Source: Candidatus Onthocola gallistercoris (GTDB lineage Bacteria > Bacillota > Clostridia > Lachnospirales > Lachnospiraceae). From it: a DNA stretch of 64,000 bases. The position numbers and the translations under genes are program-made. The notes under the pieces are model-generated. The model worked only from the letters and a program-made list of their open reading frames with translations, did no database searches and was not told where the DNA came from. The stretch covers positions 1-64,000 of the forward strand of contig DVLT01000008.1 in assembly GCA_018715345.1 (NCBI GenBank), written 5' to 3'. Each line of letters opens with the position of its first letter. Positions within the stretch are counted from its first letter, which is position 1. Positions 1 to 10,268 of the stretch are shown here, piece after piece.

Positions 1-1
1 C

Positions 2-30
2 ATGACATTTTTTGTAAAAAAGTGTATAAT
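2..30 (+). promoter_or_regulatory. sigma-A promoter upstream of carD
   Basis: An ATGACA box (five of six match TTGACA) at 2-7 and a perfect TATAAT at 25-30 are separated by 17 bp. Transcription would begin near 37, directly in front of the hairpin at 41-80. It is the only strong promoter seen before the CarD gene. Confidence 0.7.
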
Positions 31-40
31 ATAATTATCA

Positions 41-86
41 ACGTGCTGGGCAAGGTGAAAGCCGATTGAGTTCAGCGCGTTTTTTA
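41..86 (+). terminator. intrinsic terminator or attenuator in carD leader
   Basis: ACGTGCTG (41-48) pairs with CAGCGCGT (73-80) with one G-U pair, and a T-rich run follows at 80-86. Because a promoter ends only about 10 bp before it, the hairpin would stop a transcript of roughly 50 nt unless read through. It may attenuate carD or end a small RNA. Confidence 0.55.
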
Positions 87-204
87 TTTATAGGAAAGAC
101 GGCTCCTTTACCGTATATCTGAAATATTTTAGATATGGGGATATGCATGTATGTTTTTGGAGAAAACTGGGAATGATGAGTTTATGATGGAAAGGGTGAA
201 AAGT

Positions 205-714
205 ATGTTTCAAGTAAATGACATGATCGTTTACGGTACACATGGCGTGTGTAAAGTTCAGGAAATTGTTTCCAGAGACTTCGGAAAAGAGATGAAAGAT
301 TACTATTTATTAAAACCTGTCTATGATTCGGGAGCGACCATCTTCGTGCCGGTGGATAACGAAAAGCTTCAGGCCAAGATGCGCCGGGTCCTTTCGGAGG
401 AGGAGGTCCGCCGGATGATCCATGGTATGCCGGATGAGCAGCTCATATGGATCGAGAATGACAATGCGAGAAAGGAAGCCTATAAACAGATCATGGATAA
501 AGGAGACCGTGCCCAGCTGATCCAGTTGGTAAAAACACTTTATTTCCATTCCAAGAAACAGAAAGAGAAAGGCAAACGGCTGCATGTATCCGATGAAGTA
601 TTTCTGAGAGAGGCTGAAAAGATTTTGTATGAAGAGATTGCCCTTGTCCTTCACATGGACAAGGAGGAAGTCAGACCTTATATCATAAAGGAACTGGCGG
701 AAGAGAAAGATTGA
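205..714 (+). CDS. CarD family transcriptional regulator
   Basis: The protein of about 169 residues begins with the CarD/RID fold signature (FQVNDMIVYGTHGVCKV) that in this family binds the RNA polymerase beta subunit, followed by an all-helical C-terminal domain that contacts promoter DNA. By family knowledge it stabilises open complexes, often at rRNA promoters. I chose the ATG at 205 because GAAAGGGTG lies 7-8 bases upstream and the family motif starts immediately; an in-frame ATG at 151 would add 18 unconserved residues. It stands alone between the leader hairpin at 41-80 and the terminator at 732-780, so it is probably monocistronic. The family assignment is secure; the regulon cannot be read from sequence. 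Confidence 0.88.
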   Translation: MFQVNDMIVYGTHGVCKVQEIVSRDFGKEMKDYYLLKPVYDSGATIFVPVDNEKLQAKMRRVLSEEEVRRMIHGMPDEQLIWIENDNARKEAYKQIMDKGDRAQLIQLVKTLYFHSKKQKEKGKRLHVSDEVFLREAEKILYEEIALVLHMDKEEVRPYIIKELAEEKD

Positions 715-731
715 TCTGCTGATGATGGCGG

Positions 732-780
732 ACTGCACGTACTGGCTGATGAAAGGCGAGCCGGTCGTGCAGTTTTTTTT
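732..780 (+). terminator. terminator after carD
   Basis: ACTGCACG (732-739) pairs perfectly with CGTGCAGT (766-773), with an inner GGCT/AGCC pair, and is followed by a run of eight or more T. It closes the carD unit. Confidence 0.85.
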
Positions 781-825
781 CGTGATACACTTGGCAAGCG
801 GCTGTCGCGCTTGCGCGAACAGGCA

Positions 826-1611
826 TTAGTCGAATATGGGGATAGAGTCGTCAAAGGTTTTCATACGGAACCAGTGGGTATAGACTTTTTTCATGTCCAA
901 TCGGTCATACAGGAGAAAAGCGCCTGTATTGCCATGACGGACTTGTAAATGCGCTTTTGTGGCGCCCATTGTTTGCCCTTGGCGTATGATTTCACTGCAT
1001 AGGCGCAAGGCCAGTCCTTGACGACGGTAAGCTTCATCCACATGGATGGCATACAACCCGATATATCCCCGCTCTAAGACCCCCAGACCGGTGGCGATGA
1101 TCCGGCTGCCGTCTTTGATATGGACGCAGAAGTAAGGCGATTGGATGCGTCTGAAAATATGTTTTTGGATATTTTCCATTTGGGGAACGGGTATATGGAT
1201 CAGTTGGTTGACGCCCTCCAGCCACTCATCATCCATCTGACGGGAAACAGTGAGACGATAGGGATCGGATGACGGAGGAGTGTAATTCCAGTCCGACAGG
1301 CTGCGGCACAGTACATCCACGTACTTAACGATGGGATATCCTTTTTTTTCCAAAAGCATGTCCAAATTGCCCGGTATGATATGGGACATTTTATAGATGA
1401 CCGGCAGGTGGAGCCTGCGGTAACGTTCTTCGCAGTAAGCGATCTTTTCTTCCAGAGGATATTCGGAAGGGTAAAGGGGACAGATGCAGTTGGCCCGATA
1501 GGTATATCCTCCGGAAAAACGGAGGAGCCATCCATCGTAGATTTCCTGACGGACAGAGGGAAAAGCATTCAGCATGATTTCTTCAATTTCGTTGGCTAGA
1601 TATTTACTCAT
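826..1611 (-). CDS. GNAT family N-acetyltransferase
   Basis: A 261-residue protein whose C-terminal half carries the GNAT core: a beta strand with GLGVLERGYIGLYAIHV and the acetyl-CoA pyrophosphate loop YRRQGLALRLC. The N-terminal part (LNAFPSVRQEIYDGWLLRFSGG) is typical of two-domain GNATs of unknown substrate. The start at 1611 is preceded on the minus strand by GGAAGGAA nine bases upstream; a longer frame to 1713 lacks such a site. It is convergent with carD and divergent from tepA. The substrate (amino group of a small molecule or protein) cannot be predicted. Confidence 0.8.
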   Translation of the reverse strand: MSKYLANEIEEIMLNAFPSVRQEIYDGWLLRFSGGYTYRANCICPLYPSEYPLEEKIAYCEERYRRLHLPVIYKMSHIIPGNLDMLLEKKGYPIVKYVDVLCRSLSDWNYTPPSSDPYRLTVSRQMDDEWLEGVNQLIHIPVPQMENIQKHIFRRIQSPYFCVHIKDGSRIIATGLGVLERGYIGLYAIHVDEAYRRQGLALRLCSEIIRQGQTMGATKAHLQVRHGNTGAFLLYDRLDMKKVYTHWFRMKTFDDSIPIFD

Positions 1612-1812
1612 GGGTATTCCTTCCATATATAAAAACAGACAAAAAGACTCCAGACAGGAGTGGTATAAACTCCAATATTGAACGAATATACTCCAATCCG
1701 GCGGAAAAGTCAAATCTGTAAAGGCTATTCAGGCATAAAAAGTAAAAAAAGACCATAAGCTGATGTATGAATCTTTTACAGCGGCGGATACTATCTGCCA
1801 GGAGGTGAGTGT

Positions 1813-2475
1813 ATGGAGGCACCGGAAAGAGAAATGATCAAGGAATATGGCCAGGCCATTCTTTCGGGAAATGAAAAGGGGCACCGGATACTTTTGATGA
1901 CCATTATCGGAGAGATCGAGGGCCATGAAAATGTACCAGATCAGCATAAAACGACCCGATATGACCACATTTTACCCATGTTGGCGGCCTTTGAGGACAA
2001 TGCGGCCTTTGACGGCATGCTGGTCCTTTTGAATACCCAAGGCGGCGATGTGGATGCGGGGCTGGCCATAGCGGAGATGATCGCGTCGTTGAGTAAACCC
2101 ACTGTTTCTCTGGTCCTGGGAGGCAGCCATTCCATCGGGGTGCCTTTGGCGGTTTCCACCGATTATTCATTTATCGTACCAACAGGGACCATGCTGATCC
2201 ATCCGGTGAGGATGGGCGGCACGGTGATCGGAGCGCCGCAAAGTTTTGACTATTTTAAACGGATACAGGATCGTATCACAGGATTTGTGTCTGGGCACAG
2301 TAAAGTATCTAAAGAAGAACTGGAAAAGATGATGCTGGAAAGCGGCGAACTGACAAAGGATCTGGGGACGCTGCTCACTGGACGGGAGGCTGTGGAAAAG
2401 GGGCTGATCGATGACGTGGGCGGTATCCGGGATGCCTTGGATTATCTTAATAAGAAAATCGATGAGGGGAGATAA
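1813..2475 (+). CDS. tepA: ClpP-like serine protease, TepA family
   Basis: This 220-residue protein is a ClpP/crotonase-fold peptidase of the TepA (translocation-enhancing protein) type. Visible family features are the LLNTQGGDVDAGLAIAEMI segment, the nucleophile loop GGSHSIGVPLAV containing the catalytic serine, and the IHP motif providing the histidine. No signal peptide is seen, so it is cytoplasmic or membrane-associated. AGGAGGTGA sits 4-5 bases before the ATG. In Bacillus the homologue lies directly upstream of spoIIIE, and here too it precedes ftsK with only uppP between, which supports the call. Its role in protein export or sporulation is inferred from the family. Confidence 0.85.
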   Translation: MEAPEREMIKEYGQAILSGNEKGHRILLMTIIGEIEGHENVPDQHKTTRYDHILPMLAAFEDNAAFDGMLVLLNTQGGDVDAGLAIAEMIASLSKPTVSLVLGGSHSIGVPLAVSTDYSFIVPTGTMLIHPVRMGGTVIGAPQSFDYFKRIQDRITGFVSGHSKVSKEELEKMMLESGELTKDLGTLLTGREAVEKGLIDDVGGIRDALDYLNKKIDEGR

Positions 2476-2492
2476 AATAATCTCCCCTAAAT
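2465..2492 (+). terminator. hairpin overlapping tepA stop
   Basis: AGGGGAGAT (2465-2473) pairs with ATCTCCCCT (2480-2488), followed by AAATTTT. The stem includes the end of tepA and probably terminates it; a fresh promoter begins at 2494. Confidence 0.6.
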
Positions 2493-2493
2493 T

Positions 2494-2522
2494 TTGACAA
2501 AGAAATCATTATGTAATATAAT
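2494..2522 (+). promoter_or_regulatory. sigma-A promoter for uppP
   Basis: Perfect TTGACA (2494-2499) and TATAAT (2517-2522) boxes with 17 bp spacing lie about 50 bp upstream of the uppP start. Confidence 0.85.
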
Positions 2523-2572
2523 AAAAACGATTCATTTTATCCTGCAGGGAACAGATATGGGGGGCGGTATAT

Positions 2573-3445
2573 ATGAATCTTATCCAGGCCATATTTATGG
2601 GGATCATCCAGGGACTGACCGAATTTCTGCCGGTGAGCAGTTCCGGACATTTAACGATCTTCCAGTACATATTTGGCATAAACACAGATACGGGACTATT
2701 ATTTGAAGTGATGCTCCACCTGGGGACTTTGGTGGCCGTATGCATCGCTTTTTGGAAAGATATCAAAAAACTGTTCATGGCAGCCGTGGGGCTTGTTGTG
2801 GACGGCGCAGCGAATATAAAAGATTTTATCGTCAATAGGGGCAAGAAAGGAAAGGGGCATCGCCGTATGGTGATCAATGCCTACCGGAAGTTTGTCCTGC
2901 TCATTCTTGTTACCACGATTCCCACGGGCATCTGTGGGATCATTCTGAGTAACTTTATGGATTCCATTACCAGTTCGCTTCTCATTCCAGGATTATGTCT
3001 GATCGTGACGGCGATCTTGCTGCTCATATCGGATGTGCTCCCTGGCGGAAAGAAGAAAGTAAAGGCTACCGGTTATACAGACGCAGCTTTGGTGGGATTG
3101 GCCCAGGGTATTGCCGTCCTGCCGGGACTGTCTCGCTCCGGGACCACGATCACGGCTTGCCTGGCTTTGGGATTTGACAGGACGTTTGCTGTGAAGTACT
3201 CTTTTATCGCATCCATTCCGGCGATCGTCGGAGCAAATTTACTCGAATTGCGTCACCTGGGGGATGCGCTTTCGGGAGAGAATCATTTCCTGTATTATAT
3301 CATCGGCATGGTCATTGCCGGCGTGCTGGGTTACGTCTGCATCAAGGTTATGCTGTATGTGGTCAAGAACAAGAAGTTTATTTATTTTGCCTATTATTGT
3401 GCGATCATTGGCACGATTTCTTTGATCAGTTATTTCTTCATGTAA
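2573..3445 (+). CDS. uppP: undecaprenyl-diphosphatase (UppP/BacA)
   Basis: A 290-residue polytopic membrane enzyme that dephosphorylates undecaprenyl pyrophosphate to recycle the lipid carrier for peptidoglycan and wall polymers; the family also gives bacitracin tolerance. The two diagnostic motifs are present: GLTEFLPVSSSGH at residues about 14-26 and PGLSRSGTT around residue 184. Several hydrophobic helices follow to the C terminus. Length matches the family. GGGGGG about 6 bases upstream serves as ribosome site. It has its own near-consensus promoter at 2494-2522. Confidence 0.95.
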   Translation: MNLIQAIFMGIIQGLTEFLPVSSSGHLTIFQYIFGINTDTGLLFEVMLHLGTLVAVCIAFWKDIKKLFMAAVGLVVDGAANIKDFIVNRGKKGKGHRRMVINAYRKFVLLILVTTIPTGICGIILSNFMDSITSSLLIPGLCLIVTAILLLISDVLPGGKKKVKATGYTDAALVGLAQGIAVLPGLSRSGTTITACLALGFDRTFAVKYSFIASIPAIVGANLLELRHLGDALSGENHFLYYIIGMVIAGVLGYVCIKVMLYVVKNKKFIYFAYYCAIIGTISLISYFFM

Positions 3446-3460
3446 TATGTTCAGGTATAC

Positions 3461-3492
3461 AACCGGAGGATTACAGCCTTAATCCTCCGGTT
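3461..3492 (+). terminator. perfect 12-bp hairpin between uppP and ftsK
   Basis: AACCGGAGGATT (3461-3472) and AATCCTCCGGTT (3481-3492) form a perfect stem with an 8-base loop. There is no long T run, so it may be a weak terminator or an mRNA processing/stability element just ahead of the ftsK ribosome site. Confidence 0.55.
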
Positions 3493-3517
3493 GAGAGGTT
3501 TTAGGAGGTTTTTGCAG

Positions 3518-6292
3518 ATGGCTGCCAGTGGAAAGAATCAAACAAAGACGACTCGGAAAAAGTCGCCGGCATCAGGGAAAAGACGGAAATCGACAGCAAA
3601 GAAAACAGCCGCAAAAAAGAATACGGTCAAAAAAGGGGATGCCTTTACGCCGGAGGAACAGGAGGCGAGAAAGGGCATACGGGATGAGATCCTCGTGATC
3701 GGTGTGCTCGCTGTCAGCATTTTGATGGTCTTAAGTACATTTAACATGTGCGGACAGTTGGGAGAGTGGATTTCCTACGGACTTTTCGGGCTGTTTGGCC
3801 GGCTGGCTTATATTTTCCCGCTGCTGGTCTTTTTCGGCATTTCTTTTTTTGTATCGAATAAAAATAACCGGATCGCAAAGGTCAAGCTGGCTGCCAGTAT
3901 TTTTTGTTATATCTTTCTGATCATCCTTTTTCATATGCTGACAGAACCCTATATTGCAGGTACAAAGCTTTGGACAAGTTTTACAGAAAGTGCTGTTTCT
4001 AAAAGGGGAGGCGGCCTGATCGGCAGTGTCGGCTCAAAGGTGCTTTATCCCCTTCTCGGAAGTGTGGGCAGCTATGTTGTACTGTTTCTGCTGATACTGA
4101 TCTGCATGATCTTGATCACCCGGAAACGTTTTGTCATACCCTTTTTCCGCAAGAGCCGGAGCGCCTATGAACGGGCTGCAAAGCAGCACCGGGAGCGGGT
4201 ACAGGAGAAGGAAAAGATCCGGGAAGCCAGGCTGGCTGAAGCGCGGGAAGAAAAGTTCGGAGGCCGGGATCTGAATTTTGATCTGTCCTCGACCTTGCCA
4301 AAAAATGAAGATGAGAAAGGGCAGAAATCAGAAAGCGCAGACACGGAAGGAAAAGTGCAGACGGACAAAACAGTTGGTAAGAAGCGCCGCAAAAAAGCGG
4401 AGATATCCGATTTTGAGGCGGCTGTTGACAGTGGAGAACAGGTACCGGAGCCGGCGGATGTGGATGCCATATATGGAGAAACGCTTTTTGTTGAAGAGGA
4501 GCCGGATTTTACGGTGAACCGTATGGAGGATATCGTCCCTGCTGATATGAAGGAAATCCATGCAGAGGATTTTGATGACGGGAATATATTGGAAGATGAC
4601 TATCCCTCCGATACAGGCGTTTATCGGAAAACCATCAGAGAAAATGAAAATATAAAGACAGAGTCGGCGGCTGCGGGTACCGCAGCGGTATCGGAGCAAG
4701 GAAAAGCGCAGCCGGAGGAGAGAAAAGCAGTCCCTGCGGCAGCAGGGAAACAGCCGGGCGTGGGAACATCCGCAAAGGCAGAGGCTCCTTCTGACATGGA
4801 GAATCTCAAGACGGCTCAGGATATCGAGCAGGCGTTAAATGAGAAGAAAGAATATGTTTTCCCGCCCATGGATCTGCTTGTCCATGGCAGTTCTTCCGGC
4901 GGTACAAGTGAGGAAACCCTCCGAAAGACAGCTGTCAAACTGAGACAGACTTTGGAAAGTTTTGGCGTGAAAGTCCAGATCACCAATGTGAGCTGCGGAC
5001 CGTCGGTGACCCGGTATGAATTATCCCCGGAACAGGGTGTCAAAGTGAGCAAGATCGTCAGCCTTTCCGATGATATCAAGTTAAATCTGGCCGTGGCGGA
5101 TATCCGTATCGAAGCGCCCATACCGGGCAAGGCAGCCATCGGTATCGAAGTACCCAATAAAGAAAAAACGATGGTCATGCTGAGGGATCTGTTGGAAAGC
5201 CGGAATTTTCAACAGAAAAAGGGTGGTATCGCCTTTGCAGTGGGAAGGGATATCGCCGGTCAGGCCATCGTGGCGGATATTGCCAAGATGCCCCATCTTC
5301 TGGTGGCCGGAGCCACAGGATCCGGAAAATCGGTCTGTATCAACACTTTGATCATGAGTGTGATCTACAAATATAAGCCGGAAGAAGTACGACTCATCAT
5401 GGTGGATCCGAAAGTGGTGGAATTGAGTGTTTATAATGGCATCCCTCACCTGCTCATCCCGGTGGTCACCGATCCGAAGAAGGCGGCTGGCGCCCTCAAT
5501 TGGGCAGTCATGGAGATGGATGACCGATACAAGAAATTTGCTGAGCTGAATGTGAGGGATCTGAAAGGCTATAATGAGAAAGTAGCTGCCACTGAACCGA
5601 AGAGTGAGGACTATCCGGTCCTGCCCCAGATACTTATCATCATCGACGAGTTGGCAGACTTGATGATGGTGGCACCCGGAGAGGTGGAAGACGCCATCTG
5701 TCGTCTGGCCCAGTTGGCCAGAGCCTGCGGTATCCATTTGGTCATCGCCACACAAAGACCATCGGTCAACGTGATCACCGGCTTGATCAAGGCCAATATC
5801 CCATCCAGGATCGCCTTTTCCGTTTCCTCCGGTGTGGATTCCCGGACTATCATTGACATGAATGGGGCGGAAAAATTGCTGGGTAACGGGGACATGCTGT
5901 TTTATCCGTCCGGTTATCAGAAACCGGTACGGGTCCAGGGGGCTTTTGTTTCCGATAAAGAAGTCAACGATGTGGTGAGCTTTTTAAAGGAGAAGTCGGA
6001 TGGAGACAGTTACAATGAAAATATCGTGACAAAGATCACCAGCAGTGCCGTGTCGACAGCCGGCGGTGAGAGGGACGACTACTTTGTGGAAGCCGGAAAG
6101 TTCATCATTGAGAAAGATAAAGCGTCCATCGGCATGATCCAGCGGATGTTCCGGGTGGGCTTCAACCGGGCAGCCCGGATCATGGATCAGTTGGCCGACG
6201 CCGGTGTTGTGGGACCTGAGGAAGGGACAAAGCCGCGGAAGGTTTTGATGTCCATGGAACAGTTTGAACAATATGTGGATGAGTATGTATAA
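3518..6292 (+). CDS. ftsK: DNA translocase FtsK/SpoIIIE
   Basis: A 924-residue DNA pump of the FtsK/SpoIIIE family that moves chromosome ends across the division or sporulation septum. Order of parts: a Lys-rich N terminus, about four transmembrane helices (residues about 45-200), a long charged linker rich in Glu, Lys and Ala (about 215-430), then the RecA-like motor with Walker A GATGSGKS at residues 598-605 and Walker [11 protein letters not shown] near 705, and a C-terminal gamma winged-helix domain ([20 protein letters not shown]) that reads polarity sequences. The start is the ATG at 3518, 9 bases after AGGAGG; an in-frame TTG at 3491 lies upstream of that site. Its position after tepA matches Bacillus spoIIIE. 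Confidence 0.95.
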   Translation: MAASGKNQTKTTRKKSPASGKRRKSTAKKTAAKKNTVKKGDAFTPEEQEARKGIRDEILVIGVLAVSILMVLSTFNMCGQLGEWISYGLFGLFGRLAYIFPLLVFFGISFFVSNKNNRIAKVKLAASIFCYIFLIILFHMLTEPYIAGTKLWTSFTESAVSKRGGGLIGSVGSKVLYPLLGSVGSYVVLFLLILICMILITRKRFVIPFFRKSRSAYERAAKQHRERVQEKEKIREARLAEAREEKFGGRDLNFDLSSTLPKNEDEKGQKSESADTEGKVQTDKTVGKKRRKKAEISDFEAAVDSGEQVPEPADVDAIYGETLFVEEEPDFTVNRMEDIVPADMKEIHAEDFDDGNILEDDYPSDTGVYRKTIRENENIKTESAAAGTAAVSEQGKAQPEERKAVPAAAGKQPGVGTSAKAEAPSDMENLKTAQDIEQALNEKKEYVFPPMDLLVHGSSSGGTSEETLRKTAVKLRQTLESFGVKVQITNVSCGPSVTRYELSPEQGVKVSKIVSLSDDIKLNLAVADIRIEAPIPGKAAIGIEVPNKEKTMVMLRDLLESRNFQQKKGGIAFAVGRDIAGQAIVADIAKMPHLLVAGATGSGKSVCINTLIMSVIYKYKPEEVRLIMVDPKVVELSVYNGIPHLLIPVVTDPKKAAGALNWAVMEMDDRYKKFAELNVRDLKGYNEKVAATEPKSEDYPVLPQILIIIDELADLMMVAPGEVEDAICRLAQLARACGIHLVIATQRPSVNVITGLIKANIPSRIAFSVSSGVDSRTIIDMNGAEKLLGNGDMLFYPSGYQKPVRVQGAFVSDKEVNDVVSFLKEKSDGDSYNENIVTKITSSAVSTAGGERDDYFVEAGKFIIEKDKASIGMIQRMFRVGFNRAARIMDQLADAGVVGPEEGTKPRKVLMSMEQFEQYVDEYV

Positions 6293-6394
6293 AGGGATTT
6301 GGGAGAGACTAAAACCATAAAGTCCTGCGGCTGTTCTGATTGCTGCAGACTTATGAACCATAAACCAATCGATTGAAACAGGAAGGAGAGCGTT

Positions 6395-8065
6395 ATGAAA
6401 ACAGATATTCAGATCGCGCAGGAAGCGGTGATGGAACCCATCCGTCTGGTGGCCGAACGTCTCGGCGTGACAGAGGATGAATTGGATATGTATGGAAAAT
6501 ACAAGGCGAAATTCACAGACGAGCTTTGGGAACGGATCAAAGATCGGCCAGATGGCAAGCTTGTCCTGGTGACAGCCATCAATCCCACCCCGGCGGGGGA
6601 AGGAAAGACGACCATCAGCATCGGCTTGGGAGAGGCCATGGGTGTGCTTGAAAAGAACGCGGTGCTGGCGCTTCGGGAGCCGTCTTTGGGTCCCTGTTTT
6701 GGCGTGAAAGGCGGCGCTGCCGGCGGCGGTTATGCCCAGGTGGTGCCCATGGATGAGTTAAATCTGCATTTTACAGGGGATTTCCATGCCATCACTTCTG
6801 CCAATAACCTGCTGGCGGCCATGTTGGACAACCACATCCAACAAGGAAATGAACTGAGGATCGATACAAGACAGGTGGTCTGGAAACGATGTGTGGACAT
6901 GAACGACCGGGTACTGCGCAACATCGTGGTTGGTCTGGGCGCGAAAGCGGACGGTGTTGTCCGGGAAGATCATTTTGTCATCTCGGTGGCGTCGGAGATC
7001 ATGGCCATCCTCTGCCTGGCAGAGGATATACGGGATCTGAAAGAGATGCTGGGCAGGATCATCGTGGCCTACAATGTGGACGGTGATCCGGTGACGGCAA
7101 AGGATCTGAAGGCGGTGGGCGCCATGGCGGCCCTGTTAAAAGACGCCATCCGTCCCAATATCATCCAGACGCTGGAGCATACGCCGGCCATTGTACATGG
7201 AGGCCCATTTGCCAATATCGCCCACGGCTGCAACAGTGTCCGGGCCACAAGAACCGCTTTAAAACTGGCTGATGTGGTCATAACGGAAGCCGGATTCGGC
7301 GCGGATCTGGGGGCGGAAAAGTTTTTTGATATCAAGTGCCGTAAGACCGGCCTGAAACCGGACGCGGTGGTTTTGGTGGCCACCATCAAAGCTCTTAAAT
7401 ATAATGGCGGCGTGCCAAAGGCCGAAGTGGCGGAGCCCAATATGGAAGCGCTGAAAAAAGGTATCGTCAATCTGGAAAAGCATATTGAAAATCTCCAGAA
7501 GTTCGGTGTTCCCATCGTGGTGACCCTGAACCGATTTTCAAAGGATACACAGGAAGAGATTGATTTTGTGAAGGCATTTTGCGAGGAAAGAGGCTGTGCC
7601 TTTGCCCTTTCGGAAGTGTGGGAAAAGGGCGGCATGGGCGGCCTTGAACTGGCCGGGAAAGTACTTGAAATACTGGATACAAAGGAAAGTCATTTTAAGG
7701 TTTTATATCCGGATGACATATCCCTTGAAAGCAAGATCGAAACCGTGGCCAAAGAGATCTACGGAGCCGATGGCGTCACCTATTCGCCGGCGGCCAGGAC
7801 GGCTCTGAAAAAGATACAGGATATGGGGATGGGACATCTTCCGGTATGCATGGCTAAAAATCAGTATTCCCTGTCAGACAATCCGAAACTCCTTGGACGT
7901 CCCAGCGGATTTACAGTGAACGTACGGGAAGTTTATGTGAGCGCCGGCGCCGGCTTTGTGGTTGCCATAACCGGGGCGATCATGACCATGCCCGGGCTTC
8001 CGAAACATCCGGCGGCTGAAAATATCGATGTGGACGATCAGGGAAGGATCACAGGATTATTTTAA
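6395..8065 (+). CDS. fhs: formate--tetrahydrofolate ligase
   Basis: A 556-residue cytosolic enzyme that makes 10-formyl-THF from formate, THF and ATP, feeding one-carbon metabolism and, in acetogens, the methyl branch of the Wood-Ljungdahl pathway. The P-loop [10 protein letters not shown] lies at residues about 60-70, followed by the conserved [20 protein letters not shown] segment. Length equals the family norm. AAGGAGAG lies a few bases before the ATG. It is the first gene of a tight run with folD 14 bp downstream, the next one-carbon step, so co-expression is likely. Confidence 0.97.
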   Translation: MKTDIQIAQEAVMEPIRLVAERLGVTEDELDMYGKYKAKFTDELWERIKDRPDGKLVLVTAINPTPAGEGKTTISIGLGEAMGVLEKNAVLALREPSLGPCFGVKGGAAGGGYAQVVPMDELNLHFTGDFHAITSANNLLAAMLDNHIQQGNELRIDTRQVVWKRCVDMNDRVLRNIVVGLGAKADGVVREDHFVISVASEIMAILCLAEDIRDLKEMLGRIIVAYNVDGDPVTAKDLKAVGAMAALLKDAIRPNIIQTLEHTPAIVHGGPFANIAHGCNSVRATRTALKLADVVITEAGFGADLGAEKFFDIKCRKTGLKPDAVVLVATIKALKYNGGVPKAEVAEPNMEALKKGIVNLEKHIENLQKFGVPIVVTLNRFSKDTQEEIDFVKAFCEERGCAFALSEVWEKGGMGGLELAGKVLEILDTKESHFKVLYPDDISLESKIETVAKEIYGADGVTYSPAARTALKKIQDMGMGHLPVCMAKNQYSLSDNPKLLGRPSGFTVNVREVYVSAGAGFVVAITGAIMTMPGLPKHPAAENIDVDDQGRITGLF

Positions 8066-8079
8066 GGAGGATGAGATAA

Positions 8080-8919
8080 ATGGCAGTAAAGATCGACGGT
8101 AAGATGATTTCCGCCCAGATAAAAGATGAACTGAAGGAAAAAGTTGCCGCTTTAAAGGCGGAAGGAAAGGAGATCACCCTGGCAGTTGTCCAGGTGGGAA
8201 ATGATCCGGCCTCCACCGTGTATGTGGGAAACAAAAAGAAAGCCTGCGCCTATATCGGGATCCGGTCCCTGGCCTATGAGTTGCCGGAGGAGACGACAGA
8301 AGATGAACTGTTGGATCTGATCCAGACCCTGAACCAGCGGAAGGATGTGAATGGTATCCTTGTCCAGCTCCCCCTTCCGGACCATATCCGGGAAGATCTG
8401 GTGATCCGGGCCATCGATCCGAAAAAAGATGTGGACGGTTTTCATCCCCAGAGTGTGGGAATGCTCAGCATTGGTGAAAAGGGCTTTGTATCCTGTACCC
8501 CGGCGGGTATCATCCAGCTTTTAAAGCGAAGCGGTATTGAGATCGAAGGTAAGGAATGCGTTGTTGTGGGCAGGAGCAATATTGTCGGAAAACCCATGGC
8601 CATGCTCCTTTTGCGGGAAAACGGTACGGTGACCGTCTGCCATTCCCGAACCCGGAATTTAAAAGAAGTATGCCGGCGGGCGGATATCCTGGTGGCAGCC
8701 ATCGGAAAACCGAAGTTTTTTAACCATGAATATATCAAAGAAGGCGCGGTGGTCATCGATGTGGGCATCCACCGAAATGAAAATAACAAGCTGTGCGGAG
8801 ACGTGGACTATGATGATGTCTATCCCCATGTATCAGCCATCACCCCGGTACCGGGGGGCGTAGGTCCCATGACCATCGCCATGCTGATGTATAACTGTGT
8901 CCAGGCAGCGGAAATGTGA
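8080..8919 (+). CDS. folD: methylene-THF dehydrogenase/cyclohydrolase
   Basis: A 279-residue bifunctional cytosolic enzyme interconverting 5,10-methylene-THF, methenyl-THF and 10-formyl-THF with NADP. Visible family motifs are the substrate-site region with YVGNKKKAC near residues 48-56, QLPLPDH, the signature KDVDGFHP, and the NADP-binding VVGRSNIVGKPMAMLLL. AAGGAGG precedes the ATG. It sits between fhs and rimO, and its stop codon overlaps an alternative GTG of rimO. Confidence 0.97.
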   Translation: MAVKIDGKMISAQIKDELKEKVAALKAEGKEITLAVVQVGNDPASTVYVGNKKKACAYIGIRSLAYELPEETTEDELLDLIQTLNQRKDVNGILVQLPLPDHIREDLVIRAIDPKKDVDGFHPQSVGMLSIGEKGFVSCTPAGIIQLLKRSGIEIEGKECVVVGRSNIVGKPMAMLLLRENGTVTVCHSRTRNLKEVCRRADILVAAIGKPKFFNHEYIKEGAVVIDVGIHRNENNKLCGDVDYDDVYPHVSAITPVPGGVGPMTIAMLMYNCVQAAEM

Positions 8920-8930
8920 GGACCGACGGA

Positions 8931-10268
8931 ATGAAGATCATGTTTATATCCCTGGGCTGCGACAAAAACCTGGTGGACTCGGAAGTGATGCTGGGGTTAT
9001 TAAGAGACCGGGGACATATGCTGACTAATGATGAAAACGAGGCGGAAGTCATCGTCATCAACACATGCAGTTTTATCCACGATGCCAGAGAGGAAAGTGT
9101 GGAAACCATTCTGGAGATGGCAAAGCTGAAGGAAAACGGTAAATGCCGGCTGTTGATCGTGGGCGGCTGTCTGGCGGAAAAATATAAAGACGAGATTTTT
9201 AAGGAGATTCCTGAAGTGGACGCTGTGCTAGGCACCACAGCTTACGACCGGATCTGCCAGGTCATTGATGAGGCGACGGAAGGCAAAAGGCCCATGGCCT
9301 TTGAAAGCATCGACCGTCTGCCTAAAGGCCATGTGCGGCGGGTGATCACCACCGGCGGCTATTTCAGTTATCTGAAGATTGCGGAAGGCTGTGATAAGCA
9401 CTGCACCTACTGTATTATCCCGAAACTGAGGGGATCTTACAGAAGCGTTCCCCTGGAGGATATACTGACCGATGCCCGGGAACTGGCGGCAGCAGGTGTG
9501 AAAGAGTTGAATATCGTGGCTCAGGAAACCACCATGTGGGGTAAGGACATCTACGGGGAAAAGCGGTTTCCCATGCTCCTGAAAAAACTCTGTCAGGTGG
9601 AAGGCATTGAATGGATACGGATCCTGTACTGTTACCCGGAAGAGATCACAGACGAACTGATCCAGGTCATGGCAGAGGAACCAAAGATCTGTCACTATCT
9701 GGATCTGCCCATACAGCACGGCAGTGATGCCATCCTGAAACGGATGGGGCGGCGTACCAGCCGGAAGGAACTGGAAGAGATCATCGGAAAGCTTCGGACG
9801 GCCATGCCGGATATCGCCCTTCGGACCACGTTGATCACCGGTTTTCCGGGAGAGACGGAAAAGGACCACGAAGAACTGATGGATTTTGTGGAGAAGATGG
9901 ATTTTGACCGGCTGGGTGTGTTTACATATTCACCGGAAGAAGGCACACCGGCTCAGAAAATGGAAGGGCAGATCCCGGAAGAACAAAAGGAAGAACGGCG
10001 AGATGACCTGATGGCGCTCCAGCAGGGGATTTCTGAGGAAAATTCCCGAAAGATGATCGGCAGGACGCTGCAGGTGCTGGTGGAAGGCCGTATACCTGAA
10101 GAGGATGTCTATGTGGGGCGTACCTATCGGGACGCGCCGGATGTGGATGGTTATATATTCCTGAAAGCTGAGGAAGAGCTGATGTCCGGGGATATGGTCA
10201 CAGCCAGAGTCACCGGGGCGGACGCCTATGATTTGACTGGGGAGGTATTATATGAATTTACCGAATAA
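8931..10268 (+). CDS. rimO: ribosomal protein S12 methylthiotransferase
   Basis: A 445-residue radical SAM enzyme that adds a methylthio group to the conserved Asp of ribosomal protein S12. Domains in order: UPF0004 N-terminal cluster domain starting MKIMFISLGCDKNLVDSE, the radical SAM core with CDKHCTYC (CX3CX2C), and a C-terminal TRAM domain. The sequence start SLGCDKNLVDSE separates RimO from MiaB. I take the ATG at 8931 (GAGG nine bases upstream); a GTG at 8916 overlapping the folD stop is the alternative. Its 3' end overlaps pgsA by 17 bp, implying translational coupling. Confidence 0.95.
   Translation: MKIMFISLGCDKNLVDSEVMLGLLRDRGHMLTNDENEAEVIVINTCSFIHDAREESVETILEMAKLKENGKCRLLIVGGCLAEKYKDEIFKEIPEVDAVLGTTAYDRICQVIDEATEGKRPMAFESIDRLPKGHVRRVITTGGYFSYLKIAEGCDKHCTYCIIPKLRGSYRSVPLEDILTDARELAAAGVKELNIVAQETTMWGKDIYGEKRFPMLLKKLCQVEGIEWIRILYCYPEEITDELIQVMAEEPKICHYLDLPIQHGSDAILKRMGRRTSRKELEEIIGKLRTAMPDIALRTTLITGFPGETEKDHEELMDFVEKMDFDRLGVFTYSPEEGTPAQKMEGQIPEEQKEERRDDLMALQQGISEENSRKMIGRTLQVLVEGRIPEEDVYVGRTYRDAPDVDGYIFLKAEEELMSGDMVTARVTGADAYDLTGEVLYEFTE

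Noticed and set aside
310-738. Long antisense reading frames opposite real genes, here opposite carD and likewise elsewhere in the window
   Set aside because: They lack ribosome sites and family motifs and mirror codon bias of the sense gene.
794-814. GCAAGCG/CGCTTGC hairpin as terminator of the minus-strand GNAT gene
   Set aside because: On the minus strand it is followed by mixed sequence without a T run; evidence for termination is too weak.
6293-6394. Possible ZTP or THF riboswitch before fhs
   Set aside because: None of the conserved motifs of these classes can be seen in the 100 bases.
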